Source of the DNA: JAWXCF01 sp034440515
GTDB lineage: Bacteria; Bacteroidota; Bacteroidia; CAILMK01
Direction: 5' to 3'
Assembly: GCA_034440515.1 (NCBI GenBank)
Contig: JAWXCF010000026.1
Span: 1 to 34,438 of the forward strand
Length of the DNA stretch: 34,438 nucleotides
In this document: positions 16,406 through 24,721 of the stretch, one piece after another
Layout of the letters: each line of letters begins with the position of its first letter
Numbering within the stretch: position 1 is the first letter of the stretch
Position numbers and translations under genes: made by a program
The notes under the pieces: generated by a model
What the model was told of the DNA's origin: nothing
Databases searched by the model: none
Seen by the model: the letters and a program-made list of their open reading frames with translations, nothing else

Positions 16406-17790
16406 GCTGGGTCTTGAAAGCTAATTTTACTTTTTTGAAATACCTGCCAATTGTCAGCAGATTTTTTCATTATTCCCTCTTCTAATATGTAAATGGTACG
16501 ACTATTTTGCGGGTCAGTACTGTAGTCGCAGTATGCTTGAAGATATACTTCTGGCTCCTTTATCGCTTTCTTAATTACTTCTGGGTAGCTTAACAGGTAA
16601 AAGAATGCACGGTCAGGATTTTGAGGAAACATTTCTAGTTCATATACACTATTAGGGCTAGGTTCATTGCTTAGTTCAGCCTCATTTATGCTGCCATTTG
16701 GGTGTGCAGGAGCATATCTATAGTAGGGTTTGTTTTCTCCATCTTCAGTATAGTTATTGTGTGCTGGTGCAGTAGGTGTATCGTGAGTTTCAATTTCCTC
16801 TATACTGTTTATAGCGGCCATAGGTTGCGTATTTTCCATATAGATGCTTTCAATTGGTGCAGCTATGTTATCAACCTCATACATTGGCTCCTCATTAGCA
16901 GGTTTTTTTAGGCTAATGCTAAAATTAGATTGCTCCGGCTCATCGTCAGTTACATCTGGCTCCGTTGGTTTAGATGCGTCGTTTTTAGGGTTATTTACAT
17001 CAATAGCCCAAGTTGGTTCAGTAGTTTTAGGCGTATATTGGTCTTTATGAACTTCTTGTTCTAAGGCACGAACCATTTCCATAGCTGTTTGCGCCATTTT
17101 AGACCCTCTGCTTATTTCTAATTTATCTTGTTGACTTAGTCCCCCTTGATTAGGTTTGTCACTGTTAGTACTTAACTTTCTTCCTTTTAGGAAATTTAAT
17201 ACAGATAAACCTAAGGCTGCAATGCTAATCAAAAGTGCCAACCAACCTACCATACCATTACTTGAGCCTCCTTTTTGTTCTGCATCTACTTCCGTACTTT
17301 CAAAGTTGGTATCTGCAGCAGTAACTTCTCCCTCGGGTAATGTCGAATTTGGTGGTAAAGCTGTGTTATTGATGCTACTAATAGCACTGCTGCGTATTTG
17401 TGCCAATTCATTTTTAAACTCGTCAACACTATTTTTTCTTTGCTTGCGGCTAATATTATCATAGGCATATTTTATCACCACATCTATTTGAGTACCTAAT
17501 TCTTTACTGTCAACGTATTTGTTTTTATACGATTCTATTTTAGCTGCTAATATTGCGGTTGTACCTTTTTCGTCTTGCGGTATGGTAGCCTTTATCCCTT
17601 CGTAAGATGAGCACTCTATGTTGGTGGCAGACTCTGCTCGTCCTTGCTCCCTATGTATAAATTTAACTGTGGCACAGTTTATTTCATTTATTGCATTATC
17701 GAAGCTTGACTTTTGTCCAGATTGAGCCGATGCCAAAGTAGAAACAAAGGCGGTCAGAATTAAGAATAAATAAATATGTAATTTGCTCAT
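16402..17790 (-). CDS. Single-pass membrane protein with large cytoplasmic domain, unknown
   Basis: I chose the ATG at 17790 because it begins a clear signal peptide (MSKLHIYLFLILTAF...ASAQ); the open frame extends 21 codons upstream without resembling coding sequence. The 462-residue protein has a periplasmic helical region at about 23-178, a transmembrane helix at about 181-201 (WLALLISIAALGLSVLNFL) followed by positive residues, then an acidic, Pro/Thr/Asn-rich linker, and a C-terminal domain of about 110 residues ending in KKSADNWQVFQKSKISF. I recognise no catalytic motif. The layout suggests a link between envelope and cytoplasm. TATTTTTG on the minus strand (17851-17858) is a candidate -7 element, with a leader of about 54 bases. 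Confidence 0.75.
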   Translation of the reverse strand: MSKLHIYLFLILTAFVSTLASAQSGQKSSFDNAINEINCATVKFIHREQGRAESATNIECSSYEGIKATIPQDEKGTTAILAAKIESYKNKYVDSKELGTQIDVVIKYAYDNISRKQRKNSVDEFKNELAQIRSSAISSINNTALPPNSTLPEGEVTAADTNFESTEVDAEQKGGSSNGMVGWLALLISIAALGLSVLNFLKGRKLSTNSDKPNQGGLSQQDKLEISRGSKMAQTAMEMVRALEQEVHKDQYTPKTTEPTWAIDVNNPKNDASKPTEPDVTDDEPEQSNFSISLKKPANEEPMYEVDNIAAPIESIYMENTQPMAAINSIEEIETHDTPTAPAHNNYTEDGENKPYYRYAPAHPNGSINEAELSNEPSPNSVYELEMFPQNPDRAFFYLLSYPEVIKKAIKEPEVYLQAYCDYSTDPQNSRTIYILEEGIMKKSADNWQVFQKSKISFQDPA

Positions 17791-18041
17791 AGTGTTATAG
17801 TTGAGAATGCGCCTAATGCTGGAAATAGATACTAATATACCGTAATAGGGCAAAAATAGTTAAATACATAAGCAATAGGCAGATAAGTTTTACCCGAAAT
17901 GATTGGGGTTAATTGGGGTTTTCCACTATTGTCCAGCAATAAGTTAGCGAATAGCAAGTAGTTAACTTAAGTGAACTATTATATCAAGCTTGTACACCAT
18001 ACTTACCATACTGATGTATCAAGTAATAAATTTGTCCATTC
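17791..18041. other. Divergent intergenic region
   Basis: About 250 bp lie between the unknown membrane protein gene (minus) and the glycosyltransferase gene (plus). It should hold both promoters. The only good element I see is the minus-strand TATTTTTG at 17851-17858. A frame open across 17971-18210 on the plus strand is a shadow of the glycosyltransferase gene. Confidence 0.45.
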
Positions 18042-19235
18042 GTGCAAGGCATTTTTTACATATTATTTGGTATTAGCTTTTTGGGGCTTTTACATTCCTA
18101 CTTGTTATTCCCAATTGCCCTACAAATATTGGCTAAAGGAAAGAAACTTCAGGTTAATAGCTTTTCACTTATTAATACAGATTCATTACCCGAAGTATAT
18201 ATACTTTTAGCTGTATATAATGAAGAAAAAGTACTGGCACAGAAAATTGAATCTACACTGACCAATACCAACTATCCACTAAATAAGGTAAAATTTATAA
18301 TAGGAAATGATGCAAGTACTGACGCCACAAGTGCCATATTACAGCAGGCACAGCTAACGTATCCAGATCAACTTTTGGTTGTGGAATTTCCAGGTAGAAC
18401 GGGAAAATCTGGTATTATTAACCATTTAGCAACACTAACCCCTGCACATAGCATATTAATATTGACCGATGCAAATGTGTTTTTTGTAGTGGATACTATA
18501 TATCAGTTGGTGAAAAACTTTGCAGAGCCAAAAGTAGGGTTGGTAGGTGGCCATATATTGAACCCAATAATCAAGAAAGATGGTATTAGCCTGCAAGAGA
18601 AAAGCTACCTAGACCTAGAAAATAGGCTTAAGTACAACGAGGGTTTGCTATTTGGGGGGATGATTGGTGCATTTGGTGGTTGTTACTCAATCAGGAAGTC
18701 AATCTATAGACCTGTTCCACCACTTTTTTTTATGGATGATTTTTACATCACTATGTCAGCTATTCGATTGGGTTATCAAAGCATAATGCAGACAGAGGCT
18801 ACCTGTATAGAAGATGTAAGCAACATAACCAAAGAGGAATATCGCAGAAAGGTTCGCATTAGCATAGGGAATTGGCAAAACTTCAAGGAATTCAAAGGGA
18901 TGCTATCTCCCATTTGGTCAGCCGTAGGGTTTAGTTTTCTATCACATAAGGTTTTGCGATGGTTTGGCCCATTTTTTCTGCTTATTATGCTGGCATCATC
19001 TATTGCTTTAGTTAGTGCAGGCGTCCCTGTATTTCTGTATGGTACTTTAGGGCTATTAGGTCTATTTATGTCTCCATTAGTAGATGCATTATTCAAGCAA
19101 GCTGGTATTCATTTGTCTGTACTTCGATTTTTTAGCCATTTTACTATGATGAATTTGGCACTACTGCACGGCTTTGCTAAATATGTACGAGGTGTTGATA
19201 GCAATATTTGGCAACCAACTCAAAGAAACCAGTAG
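18042..19235 (+). CDS. Membrane glycosyltransferase, family 2
   Basis: The 397-residue enzyme has an N-terminal transmembrane helix (about 4-28), a GT-A catalytic domain and two to three C-terminal helices (about 308-350). The nucleotide-sugar segment ILLAVYNEEKVL lies at about 54-65, IIGNDASTDATS at about 86-97, the metal-binding stretch LTDANV at 141-146 (TDA in place of DxD), the acceptor-site MDDF at 231-234 and the region of the Q/RxxRW motif reads RISIGNW at 272-278. This is the layout of processive or polysaccharide-building GT2 enzymes facing the cytoplasm. The start is a GTG at 18042, as no ATG exists before the first helix. No other polysaccharide gene is adjacent, so the product is not predictable. 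Confidence 0.88.
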   Translation: MQGIFYILFGISFLGLLHSYLLFPIALQILAKGKKLQVNSFSLINTDSLPEVYILLAVYNEEKVLAQKIESTLTNTNYPLNKVKFIIGNDASTDATSAILQQAQLTYPDQLLVVEFPGRTGKSGIINHLATLTPAHSILILTDANVFFVVDTIYQLVKNFAEPKVGLVGGHILNPIIKKDGISLQEKSYLDLENRLKYNEGLLFGGMIGAFGGCYSIRKSIYRPVPPLFFMDDFYITMSAIRLGYQSIMQTEATCIEDVSNITKEEYRRKVRISIGNWQNFKEFKGMLSPIWSAVGFSFLSHKVLRWFGPFFLLIMLASSIALVSAGVPVFLYGTLGLLGLFMSPLVDALFKQAGIHLSVLRFFSHFTMMNLALLHGFAKYVRGVDSNIWQPTQRNQ

Positions 19236-19251
19236 CAGATTTATTTGCTGG

Positions 19252-19259
19252 TATCTTTG
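19252..19259 (+). promoter_or_regulatory. Possible -7 element upstream of ribBA
   Basis: TATCTTTG matches TAnnTTTG exactly and lies 67 bp before the ribBA start. I see no good -33 TTTG at the right distance, so it may be a chance match. The leader is too short for an FMN riboswitch. Confidence 0.35.
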
Positions 19260-19326
19260 CTACTTTTTCACAGATTAGTTGTTATAGCGAATTAGATTTT
19301 TTAATCCATACATACTTTAAAAACTT

Positions 19327-20520
19327 ATGTTTAATACAATAGAGGAAGCATTAGAAGATATACGTAACGGTAAATTAGTAATCGTAGTAGATGATGAAGA
19401 CCGTGAAAATGAAGGTGACTTTATAACTGCAGCCGCTAACATTACGCCAGAGATTATCAACTTTATGAGCAAGTATGGTAGGGGTCTAATATGCGCCCCA
19501 CTAGACGAAAATAGGTGCGATGAGTTGGGGCTAGGCCTTATGGTAAATGATAATACGGCTCTACACGCTACGCCCTTTACCGTTAGCATAGATTTATTGG
19601 GGCACGGCTGCACCACAGGGATATCTGCTCACGACAGGGCTAAAACCATTCAGGCATTGGTTAATCCAGATACCAAACCAGAAGATTTTGGAAAGCCAGG
19701 TCATATATTTCCGCTTAGGGCAAAAAGTGGGGGCGTATTGCGCAGAATTGGCCACACAGAGGCAAGTATAGACTTAGCTAGATTAGCCGGCTTTGGTCCA
19801 GCAGGCGTATTGGTAGAAATCATCAATGACGACGGTAGTATGGCCCGTGTGCCAGACCTAATAGAGGTAGCGAAAAAATTTGATATGAAGCTAATCACTA
19901 TCAAAGATCTAGTTACCTATAGAATGACTAAGGAAAGCCTAATAGAACGATCGACAGAAGTAGATATGCCTACAGAGTTTGGTCACTTCATATTGCGTGC
20001 CTATAAGCAAATAAATACCGATGAAATACATTTAGCCCTGTTTAAAGGGGAATGGGCTGTAGATGAACCTGTATTAGTACGTGTACATAGCAGTTGTGTA
20101 ACGGGCGATATATTTGGATCTTGTAGGTGTGACTGTGGCGACCAACTACATAAAGCTATGGAAATGATAGAAGCAGAGGGTAAAGGTGTGATTGTGTATA
20201 TGAATCAAGAAGGCCGCGGCATTGGATTGTTAAATAAGTTAAATGCCTATAAACTGCAAGAGCAAGGTATGGATACCGTAGATGCTAATGTGAGTTTAGG
20301 GTTTAAGCCAGATCAAAGAGATTATGGTATTGGAGCACAAATATTGAGAGATTTAGGGGTTTCACGCCTTAAATTAATCACCAATAATCCTGGAAAAAGA
20401 GCTGCAATTCAAGGCTATGGGTTAGAAATAGTAGAGAAAATACCCATAATTATTCAAGAAAATGAGTATAATTCGGGCTATTTACACACTAAAAGAGATA
20501 AAATGGGACACGAGTTGTAA
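19327..20520 (+). CDS. ribBA: Bifunctional DHBP synthase / GTP cyclohydrolase II
   Basis: The 397-residue fusion makes both precursors of riboflavin. The N-terminal half (about 1-200) converts ribulose 5-phosphate to 3,4-dihydroxy-2-butanone 4-phosphate; it has DDEDRENEGDF at about 22-32 and IGHTEASIDLARLAGF at about 139-154. The C-terminal half (about 205-397) opens the imidazole ring of GTP; the zinc cysteines sit in SSCVTGDIFGSCRCDCG (C-x10-C-D-C) and the catalytic motif MNQEGRGIGL follows. Both halves look fully active, so this is the complete RibBA and not a degenerate one. It stands alone without other rib genes or an FMN riboswitch in the 91-bp upstream gap, so regulation is not evident. 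Confidence 0.97.
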   Translation: MFNTIEEALEDIRNGKLVIVVDDEDRENEGDFITAAANITPEIINFMSKYGRGLICAPLDENRCDELGLGLMVNDNTALHATPFTVSIDLLGHGCTTGISAHDRAKTIQALVNPDTKPEDFGKPGHIFPLRAKSGGVLRRIGHTEASIDLARLAGFGPAGVLVEIINDDGSMARVPDLIEVAKKFDMKLITIKDLVTYRMTKESLIERSTEVDMPTEFGHFILRAYKQINTDEIHLALFKGEWAVDEPVLVRVHSSCVTGDIFGSCRCDCGDQLHKAMEMIEAEGKGVIVYMNQEGRGIGLLNKLNAYKLQEQGMDTVDANVSLGFKPDQRDYGIGAQILRDLGVSRLKLITNNPGKRAAIQGYGLEIVEKIPIIIQENEYNSGYLHTKRDKMGHEL

Positions 20521-20658
20521 ATTCTATGTTCTTGTTTATCATATAGTTATGTTATTTCTTGACTAATTTTATCGTAAGAAATTATCATTTTTTGTATTTT
20601 TTCAAATACTTGTTATTCAGTTGTTTACGCTCATATTTTACCACTTTTTACACTTTTA

Positions 20659-20802
20659 GTACAACGATCGTTGTACGAATTTGGTTTAAATATTTCATAC
20701 TAATTAGTATAATAATCGTTGTACTAATTAGGGGTGTAAAAATCATACTAAAAAGTATTATATTCGTTGTACTAAAAAGTACAAGAACCCTTGTACTAGT
20801 TT
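20659..20802. repeat. 24-bp-period tandem array B
   Basis: Six contiguous 24-bp units, each an 18-bp core plus a 6-bp linker. Cores at 20659, 20707, 20755 and 20779 are palindromic or nearly so; that at 20659-20676 (GTACAACGATCGTTGTAC) is a perfect 18-bp palindrome, and 20779-20796 has the same GTACAA/TTGTAC arms around a different centre. Cores at 20683 and 20731 are the non-palindromic kind, ending CATAC. Linkers are GAATTT, TAATTA, TAATTA, TAAAAA, TAAAAA and TAGTTT. Units 1-2 closely match the 48-bp double unit of array A. The array ends 23 bp before the start codon of the ATPase gene. It may be an operator array, a set of hairpins in the leader or a recombination target. Confidence 0.9.
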
Positions 20803-20825
20803 GACAGATTAACCCAGGCACACCC

Positions 20826-22019
20826 GTGAGTTCAACACCATTCATATATGGAAAAATAGTAGAGGAAGAATCCTTTATAAACAGGACACGAGAGTTTAAC
20901 CAAGTAAAAACCAACTTGGTTAGAGGCATTCACACTATGTTGATGTCACCACGTAGATATGGCAAATCGAGCCTAGTAAACAAAGTTATAGGGGAAATAA
21001 GAGACGAATATGAAGATATAAAAGTGGTGAGGATATCAGCGGATGAGTTCAATAATTTGGAAGAAATGTACTCTCAGCTAATAAAAAAGGTAATGACAGA
21101 GGTTGAAACCAAAGTCCAGAAATTTATAAACGTAAGCAAGAGACTGTTAAAAGGCATCGTCCCAAAAATATCAATTCCCGTAGATGGGATCAATAACTTC
21201 GAAATTGCCCTTAGCTATGAAGATGTAGAACGCTTTGAGAAGGAAATATTGGACTTTCCTGAGAATTTAGCAAAAGCAAAGGGGATTAGAATCATCATTT
21301 GTATAGATGAATTTCAAGCAATAGTTAAGTTTGGACAGCAAAATATAATAGAAGCTAAGTTAAGAAATGCTTGGCAGCACCATCAGAACGTTAGTTATTG
21401 CCTGTATGGAAGTCAAAAGCACATCTTATCTGAAATATTTGACAAAAGAACTGCTCCATTCTGGAATTTTGGAGACAAGATTTACTTGAAAACCATTGAA
21501 ACAAAATATTGGGTTCCATACATATATACTGAGTTCAAGAAATTGGACATTTCAATCACTCGAAAACTGGCCGCACAAATGGCAGACTATTTAGGGGGGC
21601 ACCCACTGTATATGCAGAAATGGTGTGATAAAATATACAACCTAAGGGTTTCTAAGATTAACCTTAACATTGCAAACCAAGCATTGGAAGATGTGGTACT
21701 GGTAGATGATGGACAGTTTGTATATATGTGCGAGAGAATGACCTCTATTCAAATGAATTTATTGAAAGCCATAGCTGGCAATGAGGAGCACCTGACTGGT
21801 GAAGATACCATAACTAAATATCGACTGTTTAACAAAAACAATGTCACATTTAACCTAAAGCGCCTATATGAGGGAGATATTATACAAAAGACAAAGAAGT
21901 ATTCTGATACCAATAAAATAGTACAACGGGTAAGCTATGATTTTATTGACCCTATTTTCAAATTGTGGTATAGAAATAAGTTCCTAAAAATTCCCCCAGA
22001 TATGCCTAAACTCTTGTAA
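20826..22019 (+). CDS. Archaeal-type P-loop ATPase with C-terminal winged helix
   Basis: The 397-residue protein belongs to the ATPase_2 (PF01637-like) group within the STAND-related P-loop NTPases. Walker A is SPRRYGKSSL at 41-50, Walker B RIIICIDEFQ at 155-164, and a sensor-like GSQKH lies at 195-199. The last 90 residues resemble the winged-helix and DUF234-like tail, ending in DFIDPIFKLWYRNKF. Such ATPases are multicopy in many Bacteroidota and Archaea and their task is unknown. The start is a GTG at 20826, which fits SSTPFIYGK as the N-terminus. It follows directly on tandem array B. A transport, nucleic acid or defence role would all be guesses. Confidence 0.88.
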   Translation: MSSTPFIYGKIVEEESFINRTREFNQVKTNLVRGIHTMLMSPRRYGKSSLVNKVIGEIRDEYEDIKVVRISADEFNNLEEMYSQLIKKVMTEVETKVQKFINVSKRLLKGIVPKISIPVDGINNFEIALSYEDVERFEKEILDFPENLAKAKGIRIIICIDEFQAIVKFGQQNIIEAKLRNAWQHHQNVSYCLYGSQKHILSEIFDKRTAPFWNFGDKIYLKTIETKYWVPYIYTEFKKLDISITRKLAAQMADYLGGHPLYMQKWCDKIYNLRVSKINLNIANQALEDVVLVDDGQFVYMCERMTSIQMNLLKAIAGNEEHLTGEDTITKYRLFNKNNVTFNLKRLYEGDIIQKTKKYSDTNKIVQRVSYDFIDPIFKLWYRNKFLKIPPDMPKLL

Positions 22020-22042
22020 TTTCAATCAATATCTTACCTTTG
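22014..22042 (+). promoter_or_regulatory. Promoter of the methyltransferase-permease pair
   Basis: TTG at 22014-22016, an 18-bp spacer and TACCTTTG at 22035-22042, an exact TAnnTTTG match. The -33 element overlaps the stop codon region of the ATPase gene. Transcription would start near 22049. Confidence 0.5.
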
Positions 22043-22109
22043 CCAGTCTGTCCGTAAGTTGGCTTTTACTTGACTTGAATGGGTGTCATTTACGGCTGAT
22101 ATAAAAACT

Positions 22110-22916
22110 ATGGAATACGATCCAATTAAAGATAAATTAGGAATATATTTTAATAAATCTCCGCTATTTCGTCGATTATTTTACAGAGTGTTAGACCTAA
22201 TATTATTACGTACTTGGCACGTACATCAAGATTTAAAACTTTGGATGCACAAAAACCCTACTCAGGGTGAGGTATTAGATGCTGGCTCTGGTTTTGGTCA
22301 ATATTGCTACTGGTTGGCCAAAAGAAACTCGAATTACAGAATATTAGCTGTAGATGTGAAAGAAGATTATCTAAATGATTGTAGGCAGTTCTTTAAAAAG
22401 CGCGGGATACAAAACGTACGATTTGAAGAGCAAGATTTGATTGTTTATCGCCAGCCACAAACATTTGATTTAATATATTCAGTTGATGTAATGGAGCATA
22501 TATTAGAAGATGAAAAAGTATTTGCAAATTTCTATGCTAGCCTAAAAACGGGCGGTATGTTGATTATAAACACACCAAGTGACCAAGGGGGGAGTGATGT
22601 ACAGTCAGACGGTGAGCAATCGTTTATAGGGGAACACGTGAGAGATGGATATAATTTTCAAGATATTACTGAAAAATTGCAACGTGCAGGCTTTAGTAAA
22701 ATTGAGCCACGCTATACCTACGGTTGGCCCGGTAAAATAAGCTGGAAACTGAGTATGAAATACCCAATGCAACTGCTAAACGCAAGTATTGCATTTGCAC
22801 TATTGTTGCCCGTTTGGTATTTATTTACTTACCCAATCAGTTATGTACTTAACTGGATGGACATCAGTATAAAACACCCAACTGGTACTGGGCTAACGGT
22901 TAAGGCCTGGAAATAG
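22110..22916 (+). CDS. Class I SAM-dependent methyltransferase
   Basis: I chose the ATG at 22110, giving 268 residues; an in-frame GTG at 22083 is also possible. The Rossmann-type methyltransferase core has motif I VLDAGSGFGQYCYWLA at about 55-70, the acidic residue of strand 2 in AVDVKEDYL (about 80-88) and DLIYSVDVMEHI at about 120-131. The region about 215-245 is hydrophobic (ASIAFALLLPVWYLFTYP), suggesting membrane attachment, so a lipid or quinone-like substrate is plausible but unproven. The permease gene follows 17 bp later on the same strand and shares its promoter. Confidence 0.85.
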   Translation: MEYDPIKDKLGIYFNKSPLFRRLFYRVLDLILLRTWHVHQDLKLWMHKNPTQGEVLDAGSGFGQYCYWLAKRNSNYRILAVDVKEDYLNDCRQFFKKRGIQNVRFEEQDLIVYRQPQTFDLIYSVDVMEHILEDEKVFANFYASLKTGGMLIINTPSDQGGSDVQSDGEQSFIGEHVRDGYNFQDITEKLQRAGFSKIEPRYTYGWPGKISWKLSMKYPMQLLNASIAFALLLPVWYLFTYPISYVLNWMDISIKHPTGTGLTVKAWK

Positions 22917-22933
22917 CGATAAAGCTAACTACT

Positions 22934-24184
22934 ATGAAAAACATATCTCTTTACATTGCTCGCAGATACTTCTTTAGCAGGCAGATAAAAGGGATTATTC
23001 ACGTCATTTCATTAATTAGTATGCTCGCCATTTTGGTCGGCACTACTGCGCTTATTTGCATTCTAAGTACTTTCAATGGATTTGAAAATACCGTAAGCAA
23101 GCTATACAGCATATTTGAAAGTGATATAAAAATAACTCCTGTTAAGGGGAAATTTTTTCACCTTGACGCAACTCAGTTAAAGCAACTTAGGGAGATGCCA
23201 AGCCTAAGTGGAGTAAGCCCAATAATAGAAGACAATGCTGCAATATATTATGGAGATGTACAGTACATAGCCACCTGCAAGGGTATGGAGCCAGCATTTC
23301 TACATAGCAATGGCTTAGATACTATGATATTTGAGGGGGATAGAACCTTAATGAAAGCTGGAGTGCCATTAGCAGTATTAGGTGCTGGCGTGGCCAGTAA
23401 CTTGAGCCAAACATCGCTTGATGCAAATGTGCCACTGCAAATATATATGCCTAGTAAAGATGCAGACTTGACAATGGCAATAACTAATCCTACCGAATTG
23501 TTAAGAAGTGAAGACATCAGAATAGGTGGATTATTTACAGTACAACAGGACTATGACAGTAAGTACATATTGTTACCACTAGATAATTTAAGGAAATTAA
23601 CTGAACAAGCAGAGGATTATACTGCTGTAGAACTAAACCTAATAGATAAGTCCAAATTGCTGCAAACCAAACTATTGGTTCAGAATATAGTGGGTGCTGA
23701 ATATAAAGTACAGGACCGTTATCAACAACAACCACTACTCTACAAATTGATGCGCAATGAAAAATTTGTAGTGTATCTCATCCTCAGTTTTGTTTTACTT
23801 ATTGCCAGCTTTAATTTAATTGGGGCCCTATTAATGGTGGCTACAGATAAGAAAAAGGATATGGCAGTACTGCTTAGTATGGGTTTAACTCAAGCTAAAC
23901 TAAACAAGGTAATACTGTGGCAAGGGCTAATGTTGAGTATAGGTGGGGGTGTATTAGGAATGTTGCTGGGAGCTATTATTGTTTGGTTACAAATGCAATA
24001 CGGCTTTGTAAAACTTTCTAGCAATTCAACCTTTGTTATTCAAGCATACCCTGTGGCTATGAAATGGATAGACTTCATTCAAGTATTTTTAACTATTGTT
24101 GGCATTGGCTTGCTTACAGCTTGGTTGCCAGCTAAGACTATTAGTAAACAGATTAACATAAACCTGATTAGAGATCGAGGTTAA
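22934..24184 (+). CDS. LolC/LolE-like ABC transporter permease
   Basis: The 416-residue protein has the LolC/E and FtsX-like layout: a first transmembrane helix at about 24-46, a large periplasmic domain, and three helices in the last 150 residues. The opening YIARRYFFSRQIKGIIHVIS is typical for lipoprotein-releasing permeases, as is the C-terminal GIGLLTAWLPAKTISK region. Such permeases extract lipoproteins from the inner membrane for delivery to LolA. No LolD ATPase gene is adjacent, which is common in Bacteroidota as I recall. It ends overlapping the converging thioesterase gene by four bases. Confidence 0.88.
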   Translation: MKNISLYIARRYFFSRQIKGIIHVISLISMLAILVGTTALICILSTFNGFENTVSKLYSIFESDIKITPVKGKFFHLDATQLKQLREMPSLSGVSPIIEDNAAIYYGDVQYIATCKGMEPAFLHSNGLDTMIFEGDRTLMKAGVPLAVLGAGVASNLSQTSLDANVPLQIYMPSKDADLTMAITNPTELLRSEDIRIGGLFTVQQDYDSKYILLPLDNLRKLTEQAEDYTAVELNLIDKSKLLQTKLLVQNIVGAEYKVQDRYQQQPLLYKLMRNEKFVVYLILSFVLLIASFNLIGALLMVATDKKKDMAVLLSMGLTQAKLNKVILWQGLMLSIGGGVLGMLLGAIIVWLQMQYGFVKLSSNSTFVIQAYPVAMKWIDFIQVFLTIVGIGLLTAWLPAKTISKQININLIRDRG

Positions 24185-24600
24185 GCTTCTAGTTCCAGTA
24201 TTTTGGTTCTTAATGCTGCCTCAATTGGTTTGCTGGTATTTAATTCATAGTCAAACATCACAATTACGTCTTCAGCTATGGCACATATTTCCGATGCGTC
24301 GTCTCTAAACTCGTGTATTAATTTAAAGCTACTGTTACCCAAATAGCAGCATCCACTAGATATGTAAACTAGACCTGGGAAGAATAGTGGTTTCTTAAAG
24401 TCACAGTTACAACTAGCTAATATTACAGCAGGTTTATCTTCTAATGGAAGTACCGATATCCCTACACGTTGCCAATAACTAACACGTGCCGCCTGAATGT
24501 ATTTAAAGATCATTACATTGTTCACGTGGGCAAATACATCTACATCGCTCCAATCAATGTTTATGATTAATTTGTTAGGTAGTTTTGAGTTTAAGTCCAT
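24181..24600 (-). CDS. Acyl-CoA thioesterase, hotdog (4HBT) fold
   Basis: I chose the ATG at 24600, giving 139 residues and matching the standard 4HBT length; 15 more codons are open upstream. The active-site motif IDWSDVDVFAHVNNVMIFKY at about 14-33 has the acidic residue and the H-V-N-N run of YbgC/FadM-like thioesterases, and the central helix AARVSYWQRVG follows. It hydrolyses thioesters such as acyl-CoA in the cytoplasm. TATATTTG on the minus strand (24610-24617) is a candidate -7 element; the message would then begin within a few bases of the ATG. Its stop overlaps that of the permease gene. Confidence 0.88.
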   Translation of the reverse strand: MDLNSKLPNKLIINIDWSDVDVFAHVNNVMIFKYIQAARVSYWQRVGISVLPLEDKPAVILASCNCDFKKPLFFPGLVYISSGCCYLGNSSFKLIHEFRDDASEICAIAEDVIVMFDYELNTSKPIEAALRTKILELEA

Positions 24601-24721
24601 ATAGTAGGTCAAATATAAGTTTGGAAATAGTATTGTGTTTACCACTCATTTTACCAACAAATAAAGCCAATTTTAGCCATTTTGATAGATTAAGAATACA
24701 AAACAGTTAGTAGAATCTTAC

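Noticed and set aside
19236..19326. FMN riboswitch upstream of ribBA
   Set aside because: The gap is only 91 bp, and the conserved FMN-aptamer helices and junction sequences are not visible.
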